From the NCBI RefSeq assembly GCF_003815975.1, contig NZ_CP033932.1, positions 248,001 through 312,000 of the forward strand: a stretch of DNA of 64,000 nt. The letters run 5' to 3'. The notes under the pieces are model-generated. The model was not told the origin of the DNA. It ran no database searches and saw only the letters and a list, made by a program, of their open reading frames with translations. Below, in pieces: positions 34,786 through 43,406 of the stretch. The translations under genes and the position numbers were made by a program. The DNA comes from Chryseobacterium bernardetii (GTDB lineage: Bacteria > Bacteroidota > Bacteroidia > Flavobacteriales > Weeksellaceae). Each line of letters opens with the position of its first letter. Positions within the stretch are counted from its first letter, which is position 1.

Positions 34786-35859
34786 ATGGCACATAATATC
34801 AATTTCAACGAGAGAACAGGACGTTATTCATTTTTCAGCGTTCAGCAAAAAGCGTGGCACGGTTTAGGGCAAATCGTGGAGCAATACCCAACAAGCGAGG
34901 AAGCTATCAAACACGCAGGATTAGATTACGAAGTCGTAAAATCCCCACTTTTTACCAAAGGTTCGGGCATTATCGAAACGGCTAACGACATAGAGATAGG
35001 CAGTAGCGAATTGGAAGTACCTAACTATTTCGCCAACATTCGCACCGATAACAATGCCGTATTGGGCGTAGTCGGTAAGGATTACCACATCGTACAAAAC
35101 CGTGAAGCCTTTAATTTCTTTGATGCTATTGTAGGCGGTGGCGAGGGCATTCTGTATGAAACCGCAGGAGCATTAGGCAACGGTGAACGCATTTTTATCA
35201 CAGCCAAACTGCCTGACTATATTCGTGTGGGTAATGGCGATGATGTTACGGAAAAGTACATTTTCCTTACCACTTCGCACGATGGTAGCGGAAGTATCAC
35301 AGCCGCATTCACGCCTATCAGAATTGTTTGTCAAAATACCTTAAACGCTTCATTACGCAGTATGACTAATGTTGTCCGTATCAAACACACTTCGGGAGCA
35401 AAAGGACGTATCGAGAACGCTCACAAGATTATGGGACTTGCCAACACATTGAGCAACCAATTAGAGGGCATTTTTAATGAGTGGGCAAAAGTAAAGGTAT
35501 CAGACAGTGAAGTTAAAAAGCTAATCCAATTGGCACTTTGCCCGAATAAGGAAACGCTTGACCTTATCAAAAAAGGTGCAGAAGATGAAATTTCCACCGT
35601 GTTCAAAAACACCGTTGAAGATGCTTTTGCATACGCAATGATAAGCGACACCCAACAAATGGATACGACAAAAGGAACATTGTTCGGAGCTTATAATGCG
35701 GTTACAGGTTACTATCAGAACGTAAGAAATTACAAGAATGATGAAGCCAAGTTGCAGAGCATTGTATTGGGTGGCACTGCTCAACTCAAATCACAGAAAG
35801 CATTTGAATTGTGTAATGGTTTTGCTTTAGATGGTGCAGAAATCCTAAACCTTAATTAA
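34786..35859 (+). CDS. DUF932 (phage/plasmid-like TIGR03299) protein
   Basis: The 357-aa protein opens MAHNINFNERTGRYSFFSVQ and has KAWHGLGQIVEQYPTSEEAI. It continues AVLGVVGKDYHIVQNREAFN and the block FLTTSHDGSGSITAAFTPIR with IVCQNTLNASLR. This is the DUF932 signature common on plasmids, phages and integrative elements. Its biochemical function is unknown. Its position between ssb and PRTRC genes is typical of flavobacterial elements. Confidence 0.92.
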   Translation: MAHNINFNERTGRYSFFSVQQKAWHGLGQIVEQYPTSEEAIKHAGLDYEVVKSPLFTKGSGIIETANDIEIGSSELEVPNYFANIRTDNNAVLGVVGKDYHIVQNREAFNFFDAIVGGGEGILYETAGALGNGERIFITAKLPDYIRVGNGDDVTEKYIFLTTSHDGSGSITAAFTPIRIVCQNTLNASLRSMTNVVRIKHTSGAKGRIENAHKIMGLANTLSNQLEGIFNEWAKVKVSDSEVKKLIQLALCPNKETLDLIKKGAEDEISTVFKNTVEDAFAYAMISDTQQMDTTKGTLFGAYNAVTGYYQNVRNYKNDEAKLQSIVLGGTAQLKSQKAFELCNGFALDGAEILNLN

Positions 35860-35911
35860 ATAACAACAGGCTACCGCTTTAATCGGTGGTAGCCTACTAA
35901 AAACAAAAGTT

Positions 35912-36394
35912 ATGGCAAATTGGTGCAGTAATACAGTTGTATTCGAGGGGAAACCCGAAACAATCACAGCAATACAGGAACTTTTTCAATCAATGAAGGA
36001 AAAGGAAGAAAAAACCGAAGAAGGGCAACTACCCGAATTTATTTCTAAAAATAATGGTGGTTATTTCTTCAATATCTATTGGAATGAAGGCGATGAAGGG
36101 CAATTTCAGTATGAAACAAAATGGTCGCCCAATATAGAAGTAATTCAAAAGATAGCGGAACATTACGAAGTGAACTTTACACAGGATTATGAAGAAATGG
36201 GCAATCTTATATATGGTAGGGCAACATTTTATGACAAGCTACTCACAGATATTTATTTGGAAGACGAAGATTTTGAACAATACGGGTTTGATGAAGAAAC
36301 GGACACCTACCATTTCGAAGGAGAAACTTACGAAAGTGATTACGAGATATTGGAAACCTTATTGGAGCGAAAAATCAAAAATCAGCAACCTTAA
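35912..36394 (+). CDS. Api92-like ferredoxin-fold protein
   Basis: The 160-aa protein starts MANWCSNTVVFEGKPETITA, which matches the Api92/DUF1281 group of plasmid and phage proteins. It then has YFFNIYWNEGDEGQFQYETK and WSPNIEVIQKIAEHYEV. Those proteins have a ferredoxin-like fold and unknown function. The C-terminal third is strongly acidic (EDEDFEQYGFDEETDTYHFE). It is co-directional with DUF932, 52 bases downstream. Confidence 0.75.
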   Translation: MANWCSNTVVFEGKPETITAIQELFQSMKEKEEKTEEGQLPEFISKNNGGYFFNIYWNEGDEGQFQYETKWSPNIEVIQKIAEHYEVNFTQDYEEMGNLIYGRATFYDKLLTDIYLEDEDFEQYGFDEETDTYHFEGETYESDYEILETLLERKIKNQQP

Positions 36395-36405
36395 AATCTA
36401 CCACA

Positions 36406-36747
36406 ATGGAAATAGTAACAATAATAGCCACAAAGTTTGTACGCCACGATGTACCCGAATTGGCAACTCTACAAAATGCAAAGGTTTACCTATTAAGGGA
36501 AAAACTGAACAAAGGCGAAAAATTGAACCGAGCCGAAAAAAATTGGCTTGCCGAAGCAGTAAACCGAAACGCCTATTTCAAAAGAGCCGTCCCGCTTATG
36601 GGTTATCGTTTTGGTTTTGAGGATGTTTTAAAATCCTATATCGTAAAGCAGTACGGCAGTTGGGCAGAATACAACGCTCCCGACAAAACAAGTCTTAGAA
36701 GTATCATTTATGGCAGGATTGACCAAATAGCGGAAATCAGCAAATAA
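36406..36747 (+). CDS. Hypothetical protein (113 aa) of the PRTRC operon
   Basis: No domain is recognised. The sequence is basic and helical, with LNKGEKLNRAEKNWLAEAVN and FKRAVPLMGYRFGFEDVLKS. It starts 11 bases after the preceding stop codon and is followed at 18 bases by the next gene, so it is part of the operon. It is probably a small cytosolic accessory protein. Confidence 0.7.
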   Translation: MEIVTIIATKFVRHDVPELATLQNAKVYLLREKLNKGEKLNRAEKNWLAEAVNRNAYFKRAVPLMGYRFGFEDVLKSYIVKQYGSWAEYNAPDKTSLRSIIYGRIDQIAEISK

Positions 36748-36765
36748 CACTTAAAGCCAAGTACG

Positions 36766-36948
36766 ATGAAAATCATAGACAAAAAAGGGAATTGGATTGA
36801 AGTTACCGACCTCATAAAAGCTATTCAACAAACAGGTTGGTATAAAGAATATCAGCACGACCCACCAAGAGAAACAGACAAGGAAAGACAGGAATATTGG
36901 GCAGATATGCACGAGAAACTCAAAAGAGAAAAAAGTAATAACAATTAA
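36766..36948 (+). CDS. Hypothetical protein (60 aa)
   Basis: This is a small, highly charged protein (MKIIDKKGNWIEVTDLIKAI, ending MHEKLKREKSNNN). No family is recognised. Its operon position, 18 bases after one gene and 12 before PRTRC E, supports it being real. Confidence 0.65.
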   Translation: MKIIDKKGNWIEVTDLIKAIQQTGWYKEYQHDPPRETDKERQEYWADMHEKLKREKSNNN

Positions 36949-36960
36949 AATTTAAGAACG

Positions 36961-37533
36961 ATGAATACAAATTTTTTCAATCAGATACAGCAGTTGGACT
37001 TTACAGGAGTTTTACAACTGAACATTTCAAAAGGAATAGAAAGCAACCTAATTGTAACGGTATTGCTTAACAACGAACAATGCGGAGATAATGCCAAAAA
37101 CGGTATTCCCCCATTGACATTTAACGCCACACCCCAAGAGTTTGACGAGGAATTTTTTGAGCAGATTAGCACACCTATACAAAAGGTATCAGGCTTAATG
37201 GTGGATATGGAAAAATTCCTAAAGCAATTGGAAGAAGTTAAAAAGCATTCCGCAATAGAAAAAGAAAAAGCCGACAGGCAGAAGAAAGAACAGGAAGCCA
37301 AAGACAAGAAGTTTAAAGATGCTATGGCAAAGGCTGACGAGTTGGAGAAAGAGGGTAAATTCCGTGAAGCGTGGATGAAAGTACCCGATATGACGGAGTA
37401 TCCCGAAAAAGCGGACGAGATACGCAAACGCAAAACATCATTATCCGACAAGTTCGCCACACCGAGCCTTTTCGGAACAATGGAAGAAGTTACTGCCGAT
37501 TATCCTATTGATGAAGCGGACGAGGAAGAATAA
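36961..37533 (+). CDS. PRTRC system protein E
   Basis: The 190-aa protein opens MNTNFFNQIQQLDFTGVLQL. It has NISKGIESNLIVTVLLNNEQ and CGDNAKNGIPPLTFNATPQE, the conserved N-terminal block of PRTRC protein E. A Lys/Glu-rich coiled coil spans about 85-130 (KHSAIEKEKADRQKKEQEAK). The acidic end is DEADEEE. PRTRC (ParB-related, ThiF-related cassette) functions are unknown, but the cassette is linked to plasmid and integrative-element maintenance. It is the first of five PRTRC genes here. Confidence 0.85.
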   Translation: MNTNFFNQIQQLDFTGVLQLNISKGIESNLIVTVLLNNEQCGDNAKNGIPPLTFNATPQEFDEEFFEQISTPIQKVSGLMVDMEKFLKQLEEVKKHSAIEKEKADRQKKEQEAKDKKFKDAMAKADELEKEGKFREAWMKVPDMTEYPEKADEIRKRKTSLSDKFATPSLFGTMEEVTADYPIDEADEEE

Positions 37534-37560
37534 AAGTGTTAACCCCAAAATTAGAAAGTT

Positions 37561-37779
37561 ATGTTATTAGCAACGCAATTAGAGAGAGTTTTTATACTCA
37601 AAGATAAAGGACAGGACATCAGACTGACCGACCCCGAACCACGTTGGAGCGTGGAAGCAGTAATGAATTTTTACGCCAATATGTACCCGATTTTGACAAC
37701 TGCAAAAGCATCTGCACCGCAAATCAAGGATGATGCAGTAGAGTACAAATTTGAAAGCGTAATGGGAACGAAAGGTTAA
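37561..37779 (+). CDS. PRTRC system protein C
   Basis: This 72-aa protein (LERVFILKDKGQDIRLTDPE, RWSVEAVMNFYANMYPILTT, ending FESVMGTKG) matches the small PRTRC C protein, including the L-DP-P and N-Y-P pattern. It lies 27 bases after protein E. Its function is unknown. Confidence 0.88.
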   Translation: MLLATQLERVFILKDKGQDIRLTDPEPRWSVEAVMNFYANMYPILTTAKASAPQIKDDAVEYKFESVMGTKG

Positions 37780-37796
37780 ATCAAAATTTTAAAACG

Positions 37797-38960
37797 ATGA
37801 ATTATGCAACGCAACATTATATCGGGAACAATCAGCATACCCGAACAGAAACGACAACGGCAATTGCACCGACAGTTGGGCGAGTTCGCCAATTGGCTAC
37901 AAAGACCAAAAGATGCAAACCAAGTGCAGAAAGACAAGCAGAAATCCGTACCAATAGCAATGCTACCAATGGTATTCTAAAGTGTACGTTTCTTCCCAAA
38001 CTGAAAACAGCACCATCTGTTCAGGCTTGTCAGAAAACGGAAAGGGATTTTTACAAGTCCCTTTCCCAACTTGCCGAGCATTACAGCATTGAGCCAATGC
38101 AGACCCACAGTTTTAAGTTTCCCTACAATGTAGTATTGGCTATGTGGGATATGGAAGCCAAAGCAAAACGTACCAATATAAATTGGGATGGTTTTAAATT
38201 GATACAGGACAGTACGAAAACCTACTTTACAAGTGAGGAACGGTACAACACAGGAACAACCTTGTATTACATTCCTATTGTACCGCTTTTTAAAATGCTC
38301 AAAGACCCGAAGCGTAAAAAGACTGCACAGCTTTTAATATCAGTATGTAGTTATCTGTACCACATTGCACAAATTCCCTATTACAGACAGGAAGAAAGTT
38401 ACTTGTATTGGCTTTACGAAATGATGAACGATTGGGTGGAACAGGACGAGGAAACGGAAGAAACTGAAAGCTATAAAAGTGGATTGAGAAATGCCGAATA
38501 TATTGGCGAAAAGATGGAACAGAAGCTATTTAACCGAAGCAATCTAAAGGTATTTAAACAGCGTTTGAACCGATTTAAAAGTGTTGATACGTTCGACAGG
38601 GAATGTTGGCAAGTGGCTTGTAATGCGTTTGCCCTTTGCACAGAATATCCGAACACCACTATTTTTAGCAACGCAACATTGCCCGAAAAAGACCCTTATG
38701 ATAATGACGAGAATGAAATAATCGGAATGGAAAAATACATTTCATTTATTGCAGACACCAAAGGTTGGTTATACGAAAGCCTTTCCGATACCATCAACAA
38801 TGAATTTAACGAGTACGGAGCAATGGAAGAGCCAACTATTTCCAAGCGATTTGACGGAAGCGAAATACCAACAGCCAATCTTGATTTTGAGAACCGTTTA
38901 TTTGGTTTATTGAATGATTTGAGTGGAATATTATACGAATACAAAACGATAGAAAAATGA
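37797..38960 (+). CDS. PRTRC system protein F-like (N terminus uncertain)
   Basis: The 387-aa protein in the slot of PRTRC F is mostly helical (YKSLSQLAEHYSIEPMQTHS, FKFPYNVVLAMWDMEAKAKR, ENRLFGLLNDLSGILYEYKT). Its first 60 residues are Thr/Asn/Gln-rich and look unlike protein. A different frame over the same DNA (37804-37980) encodes a more protein-like 58-residue peptide. The only ATG in frame near the start is at 37797, so the true start could be a non-ATG codon near 37975. Its stop codon overlaps the next gene's ATG (ATGA). Confidence 0.7.
   Translation: MNYATQHYIGNNQHTRTETTTAIAPTVGRVRQLATKTKRCKPSAERQAEIRTNSNATNGILKCTFLPKLKTAPSVQACQKTERDFYKSLSQLAEHYSIEPMQTHSFKFPYNVVLAMWDMEAKAKRTNINWDGFKLIQDSTKTYFTSEERYNTGTTLYYIPIVPLFKMLKDPKRKKTAQLLISVCSYLYHIAQIPYYRQEESYLYWLYEMMNDWVEQDEETEETESYKSGLRNAEYIGEKMEQKLFNRSNLKVFKQRLNRFKSVDTFDRECWQVACNAFALCTEYPNTTIFSNATLPEKDPYDNDENEIIGMEKYISFIADTKGWLYESLSDTINNEFNEYGAMEEPTISKRFDGSEIPTANLDFENRLFGLLNDLSGILYEYKTIEK
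37804..37980 (+). CDS. Overlapping 58-aa ORF, possible real gene
   Basis: It starts at ATG 37804 and ends at TAA 37978-37980, inside the N-terminal part of the F frame. The peptide begins MQRNIISGTISIPEQKRQ, continues QLHRQLGEFANWLQRPKDAN and ends SVPIAMLPMVF. It has ordinary amphipathic helical composition, better than the overlapping frame. Either this or the F N terminus is real, or both. Confidence 0.4.
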   Translation: MQRNIISGTISIPEQKRQRQLHRQLGEFANWLQRPKDANQVQKDKQKSVPIAMLPMVF

Positions 38961-39679
38961 ATACAACAACAGATATAAAAGACCATTTTGGAACATTGTA
39001 CTATGCAAAATCCGCTTTGGTTTTCTATGAAACCAAAGGAACAGAAAACGATATGTACGTGGAGCATTTTGATATGGACAGCAACGGAACGCCTATCAAT
39101 GCCCATCCATTAACCGTAGAAGAAGCCAATATTTTAGCAAAGTCCTTACAGACCGATGAAGAAAAGAACCAAGCATTTTTAAAACCAAAAGGAATTTTAC
39201 CGACCAATATCCTACGTATCAATCAAAATGCTGAAAAAGGTACGGTACTTTGGTACACCAAAACACAACAACGGAAACTGTATTTTGTGGATAGTTTGGG
39301 CATACCTAACGGAATGGCACAAGTACCGCCAATGCTATGGTTAGCGAGCAAAAACAGTCTTACAGTATTTGCTTTGGCAAATGACAGAAGACCCACCGAG
39401 AAAACGCCATTGCATTATGCACCTTTCTTCAATATCTACGAAAAGGGCAATGTATGTATGGGTACGGTAAGCATAGATATTAAAAATTCGGCTTCGGTTG
39501 AGGAATTTATACTGGCGTGGGAAGATTATTTTTTCAATTCCTATTTCAGCCATTCTTTATGCGAAAACTTGACTAAAACAAACATTGTAAACCTTTGGAA
39601 AGACCTTATCAATACGGATAAACCTTTTCCGAAAGAAATATTAAAAAAGAACAACAAAACCCTTAAAAATCTATTGTGA
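38957..39679 (+). CDS. PRTRC system protein B
   Basis: The 240-aa protein has HFGTLYYAKSALVFYETKG, PLTVEEANILAKSLQTDEEK, GILPTNILRINQNAEKGTV and MLWLASKNSLTVFALANDRR. These are the PRTRC B blocks. The start ATG overlaps the F stop codon, and the stop codon overlaps the ThiF ATG by four bases. The three proteins are therefore translationally coupled. The function is unknown. Confidence 0.88.
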   Translation: MNTTTDIKDHFGTLYYAKSALVFYETKGTENDMYVEHFDMDSNGTPINAHPLTVEEANILAKSLQTDEEKNQAFLKPKGILPTNILRINQNAEKGTVLWYTKTQQRKLYFVDSLGIPNGMAQVPPMLWLASKNSLTVFALANDRRPTEKTPLHYAPFFNIYEKGNVCMGTVSIDIKNSASVEEFILAWEDYFFNSYFSHSLCENLTKTNIVNLWKDLINTDKPFPKEILKKNNKTLKNLL

Positions 39680-40485
39680 TGAATACAGCAAAAACAGCAG
39701 TTCATTTTACGGACAACTATTTACTCAACCCTACCAATCCGATTTCGGTAAACCTTATCGGAGCAGGTGGTACAGGCTCAAAAGTATTGACCGCCTTAAT
39801 GGAAATAAACGAAAGTTTGATAGCATTAGGACACGCAGGGTTGCAAGTCCGCCTTTGGGATGATGATGTTATCACGAGTGCCAATTTGGGCAGACAGCGT
39901 TTTGCAGAAAGTGAAACAGGATTATACAAATCCGTTGCTTTAATCAATCGTTGCAACCGTTGGGCAGGTACAAATTGGAAAGCCGAAACCCGAAAATTTG
40001 AAAAAGATAATTTTGGAAGACCACCCGAAAAAGCAAGGGCAATTATTACTATTACATGTGTGGACAATGTACAGGCGAGGTTTGGTGTTGCTGAAATCCT
40101 TAAAGAAATAAGCTACCGCAGACATTACCAAGATGAGCCAAAATATTGGTTGGATTTTGGCAACAGCCAAGATACAGGACAAGTGCTACTATCTACTATC
40201 GGAGAGATAAAGCAACCCAATTCAGAGAAATACCAAACGGTGGCAAGCCTGCCATTTGTTACCGATGAATTTGGCGAATTGTTGAAGCAATCCGAGCAAG
40301 AGGACAATACGCCAAGTTGCTCACTTGCCGAAGCATTGGAAAAGCAGGATTTGTTTATCAATTCATCATTGACACAAATGGGTTGCTCCTTGTTGTGGAA
40401 CTTGTTTCGTAGGGGAATGACCGAATACAGGGGATTTTTTCACAATTTGAAAGATTTCCGAACCCACCCGATAAAAGTCGCCTGA
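39676..40485 (+). CDS. PRTRC system ThiF-family protein
   Basis: The 269-aa E1-like adenylation protein has the nucleotide loop VNLIGAGGTGSKVLTALMEI and an acidic strand WDDDVITSANLGRQRFAES. RARAIITITCVDNVQARFGV follows, and WLDFGNSQDTGQVLLST near the end resembles ThiF catalytic segments. No CxxC zinc cluster is obvious. In PRTRC cassettes it is the ThiF-related member. Its substrate (a protein C terminus?) is unknown. It is the last gene of the operon, with a tcgggt hairpin just after it. Confidence 0.9.
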   Translation: MMNTAKTAVHFTDNYLLNPTNPISVNLIGAGGTGSKVLTALMEINESLIALGHAGLQVRLWDDDVITSANLGRQRFAESETGLYKSVALINRCNRWAGTNWKAETRKFEKDNFGRPPEKARAIITITCVDNVQARFGVAEILKEISYRRHYQDEPKYWLDFGNSQDTGQVLLSTIGEIKQPNSEKYQTVASLPFVTDEFGELLKQSEQEDNTPSCSLAEALEKQDLFINSSLTQMGCSLLWNLFRRGMTEYRGFFHNLKDFRTHPIKVA

Positions 40486-40882
40486 CCCGAAAATTCGGGT
40501 GGCAAAAATGCAATTCCTTCCTACGGTCGGAAACGCATTTTTGCGGTTTAAAGCGGATGCAATCACTTTGCAAAAATGCACCGGCCCACAATTCCCTTTC
40601 CTTACATTTTACCAAACAGGTTGCGAGTTTTTTGCGTGGGATATTCAGTATCCCATTTTTTGTTTTTGGTAATGATTTCTTTTCTTTTCACACAGCGACC
40701 AAAGAAAAGAAGCAAAAGAACGTCGCCTGATTAATGATGGTTTATAATAGAATATTTGCCATAACCCTAGCATCTAATTCATTAAATTTGTCCTTAAAAC
40801 AAATAGACTAATTCCTATACAAAATACCCAAATTTTCTAAATTATGGGGTTAGCGGTAAAGCTATAATACAGGTCATAAAAG
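40486..40882. other. Non-coding stretch after the PRTRC operon
   Basis: A hairpin acccga-aaat-tcgggt lies at 40485-40500, directly after the ThiF stop codon. The remaining ~380 bases have no supported gene. The next operon's start lies at the right edge. Confidence 0.5.
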
Positions 40883-41350
40883 ATGAAATACTTAGTAAAG
40901 GACGAGGAACTCGAATTGAAATATGAAGCAGGTAAAGGTGCTTGGACATATCACATCCAAGTACCTAACACTAAACATATCGTAGGAAAATGGGGTTCAT
41001 TGAAAGTATCTGGTACAATTGACAACTACACAATTGACAGTGTTAATTTGTTTACGATTGGAGGACAAGACAAGCTAATTTCAATTAATGACAAAATCAG
41101 GAAAGCAATCAGCAAAAGTGGTGGCGACACTGTAACTGTGACACTTTACTTATTGACTTCAAAGGAGCCGATTACAGAAAAAGAAATATTAGATACTTTT
41201 AGAAATTCGGGTGTTTTAAAATCGTTCAATAAATTACCAAAAGAAGATAGGATCAAAATTATTGAAAAAATATCCTCTACAAAATCCGAGGACAAACAAG
41301 TAAATCTAATTTTGAAATACATTGACCAATTGGGTGACGACAATGATTAA
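40883..41350 (+). CDS. DUF1905-domain protein
   Basis: The 155-aa protein has a DUF1905 barrel (WTYHIQVPNTKHIVGKWGSL, KVSGTIDNYTIDSVNLFTIG, ISKSGGDTVTVTLYLLTS). A helical C-terminal region follows (EKEILDTFRNSGVLKSFNKL), similar to the YdeI/bacteriocin-protection end of some DUF1905 proteins. The function is unknown. It is the first cargo gene after the PRTRC cassette. Confidence 0.78.
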   Translation: MKYLVKDEELELKYEAGKGAWTYHIQVPNTKHIVGKWGSLKVSGTIDNYTIDSVNLFTIGGQDKLISINDKIRKAISKSGGDTVTVTLYLLTSKEPITEKEILDTFRNSGVLKSFNKLPKEDRIKIIEKISSTKSEDKQVNLILKYIDQLGDDND

Positions 41351-41446
41351 GCAGTCTTCACTTGATTTCCTTTCTACTCTCAAGCACAATGGTTTGAACA
41401 AAAAAATGGCATTACTTTAAAACTGTCAGTAAAAATAAATTTCAAA

Positions 41447-42433
41447 ATGATTGAAACTGAAATCTCAATAACCGTAAACAGAAAATCCGATATTACCTTA
41501 TTAGAGCAAACAATCGTCGGGAACAAGTTCCAATTTCCGGTTTACATACGGGAATATGAATTTAGCTATCAAATAAATTTCACAAGTGATTATGAGGAAT
41601 GGGAATTAGACACGGCTATTCTCAATTCTTTTCCTGGATATGAATTTACCACCGACCTCGAAAAAGGACGGAAGGAAATACGGGTTCAAATATCCCGATA
41701 CCAATCAGAATTATCGACTGATGGCTGGGGAAGACGGATTGAAAATCCTTTGGATGAAACGAAATATCTTGTAAAAGCATCGGTAAATAAGCTTGAAAAG
41801 TTCAACCCTAAAATCAAAGTTTTGTTCGAAGATAAAGAGCAGTACTACTTTGTAAATATTGCAGATGGTGTTAACAGTGCTACTGAAGAAAAAGGTTTTT
41901 TGCTTCTGGATCATTTTAAAACCAATAACCCTGATGAAGCAACATTTTTTGATAGATTATACAAATCTCCCTTAGAAGCTTTTCATTCAGGATACTACAA
42001 ATTGTCCAAAGTAGTGGATCAGGATTTTGGCACTTACCTTGAAAACAAAAAGAAAGAAATCAGAGAAATTCAAAAACAACCACGAAAAATCATCAGAGAT
42101 TTTATAAACGCCTGTAACAGTTCCGATGAAAGTAGTATCCTGAAAAATCTTGACGAAAATATCATTTTTGAAGTTCGTAAAAACTGGAAAACATTATTTG
42201 AAATCGAAGGGCTTTCAAAATTCAAAGAGTATCTGAACTCATCCGATCAACAATTGTGTGGTAAGAATTTTAAAATCAGGTCATCTTGGAGTTTTAGTTT
42301 ACCAAACGTGACTATTGGAGTAAAATATTTTCCGCCAGTTACAGAAAAGGATATGCACCCTACTCAAAAATATGAGCAGATAAGGTTTGTACTAAATGAT
42401 AAAAAAATCGCTAGTATTTTGTATGAGAATTAG
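41447..42433 (+). CDS. Hypothetical protein with NTF2-like C terminus
   Basis: The 328-aa protein has a beta-rich N-terminal part and a C-terminal part of about 120 residues. That part reads IIRDFINACNSSDESSILKN, ENIIFEVRKNWKTLFEIEGL and SKFKEYLNSSDQQLCGKNFK. The pattern suggests an SnoaL/NTF2-like cone fold. No catalytic motif is obvious. It is cytosolic and part of the element's cargo. I do not recognise the N-terminal domain. Confidence 0.6.
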   Translation: MIETEISITVNRKSDITLLEQTIVGNKFQFPVYIREYEFSYQINFTSDYEEWELDTAILNSFPGYEFTTDLEKGRKEIRVQISRYQSELSTDGWGRRIENPLDETKYLVKASVNKLEKFNPKIKVLFEDKEQYYFVNIADGVNSATEEKGFLLLDHFKTNNPDEATFFDRLYKSPLEAFHSGYYKLSKVVDQDFGTYLENKKKEIREIQKQPRKIIRDFINACNSSDESSILKNLDENIIFEVRKNWKTLFEIEGLSKFKEYLNSSDQQLCGKNFKIRSSWSFSLPNVTIGVKYFPPVTEKDMHPTQKYEQIRFVLNDKKIASILYEN

Positions 42434-42444
42434 TGAATTTTATC

Positions 42445-42834
42445 CTAATTGATAACGGCTTCTATTACTTTTCTAAAATATTCCGCATCATTACCAATCA
42501 GCAAGTAACTTGAAAAACCAATATCTAAAAGATATTTACCCACTTTCTCATCATCAATATCACTATGTGCAATCAGTTTTATTGTTGGATATTTTGTTCT
42601 TAATCCCTGAAGTTGTACCAGTATGTTTTTATCGTAAAAATCAAGGTCGATAATACAAATTTTAGGGAGTTCATTTAATGAAGATAATTGTGACAGTCCA
42701 GCTTCCATGCTTTCTGAACGAAATAAGACTTCAGTTCCTGAAGCAATGAGGTCTTTACAAATGAAATCTAAAATTGGGCTTTTATCATTGATAAAGGCGA
42801 GTGTAATTTTTTTTTGTGCTGTACCAGTTTCCAT
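42445..42834 (-). CDS. Orphan response-regulator receiver protein
   Basis: The true start is taken as Met at 42834 (METGTAQKKITLAFIND). The longer frame up to 42930 runs into a structured non-coding region. The 129-aa protein is one receiver domain: an acidic pocket (AFINDKSPI), phosphoacceptor Asp in KICIIDLDFYD, then IKLIAHSDIDDEKVGKYLLD. No output domain and no histidine kinase lies nearby. It may act as a signalling switch for the element, in the manner of Rte-type regulators, but this is inference. Confidence 0.75.
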   Translation of the reverse strand: METGTAQKKITLAFINDKSPILDFICKDLIASGTEVLFRSESMEAGLSQLSSLNELPKICIIDLDFYDKNILVQLQGLRTKYPTIKLIAHSDIDDEKVGKYLLDIGFSSYLLIGNDAEYFRKVIEAVIN

Positions 42835-42901
42835 ATCATCATACTTTTTTAAAGTTGATGTAGCCCTGCACAAAAAGAAAGCGCAGGCCACTACACTTAC
42901 C

Positions 42902-43015
42902 GCACATTGAGGCACTGGTATACCCGACAACGAATAAGCGAGCGCCCACGCCTATGGCATGAGCGTTCTTCCTTATCGTCCCGTTGTCTAAAAATTACCA
43001 GTTTTCAATGTGGGA
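42902..43015. repeat. 114-bp imperfect palindrome
   Basis: The left arm (cacattga, actggta, gacaacg, ataag, gagcgcc) recurs in reverse complement in the right arm (gcatgagcg, cttat, cgttgtc, taccagt, tcaatgtg). It is centred on gcc-tat-ggc at 42950-42958. It lies between the receiver gene and the HTH pair and has no coding frame. It could fold as a large cruciform or RNA hairpin and is a candidate regulatory RNA, recombinase or oriT-type site. Confidence 0.75.
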
Positions 43016-43106
43016 CTTAAAGCAAAAACACTTTAAGTATTTCTATATTTTACATAGCAAAGATACTAAACTCTTGCTATTAGATGTATTAATGCAATAA
43101 AAAAGC

Positions 43107-43406
43107 TTAGTCTGAATTAGTTTTGTGATTGATATAATTCTGCTCCAATATTGTCATCAAATCTGTTTCCTTATAAATAATTTTGCCACCAATCTGAATA
43201 TACGGCAGGATATTATCATCACGATATTGCTGTAAAGTGCGTTTGCTAATGTGTAACAGTTTGCATACATCTTCGCCCGACAAATAAATTTCTCCATTCA
43301 TTACAGGACGATAGTTTTTTAATATACTTTCGATACGGTTTCTCAACAGCAATATCATTTCTTGATGGGAAATGATTTCTTCATTATCATTCGTCAATAA
43401 ATCCAT
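43107..43406 (-). CDS. Helix-turn-helix excisionase-like protein
   Basis: The start is chosen at Met 43406 (MDLLTNDNEEII). The ~99-aa protein has a MerR-type HTH_17 domain: YLSGEDVCKLLHISKRTLQQ then YRDDNILPYIQIGGKIIYKE. It resembles Xis/AlpA-like directionality factors. The first codons overlap the end of the upstream HTH gene. Role: element excision or gene control. Confidence 0.82.
   Translation of the reverse strand: MDLLTNDNEEIISHQEMILLLRNRIESILKNYRPVMNGEIYLSGEDVCKLLHISKRTLQQYRDDNILPYIQIGGKIIYKETDLMTILEQNYINHKTNSD

Noticed and set aside
36189..36620. 143-codon frame overlapping two small cargo genes
   Set aside because: The two overlapping genes have better composition and regular operon spacing.
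36981..37460. 159-codon minus-strand frame opposite PRTRC protein E
   Set aside because: It is a mirror of a well-supported gene on the other strand; the Ser/Phe-rich product is typical of antisense frames.
42835..42930. N-terminal extension of the receiver gene
   Set aside because: The extra residues run into the large palindrome and have no receiver-domain counterpart; Met at 42834 gives a normal start.
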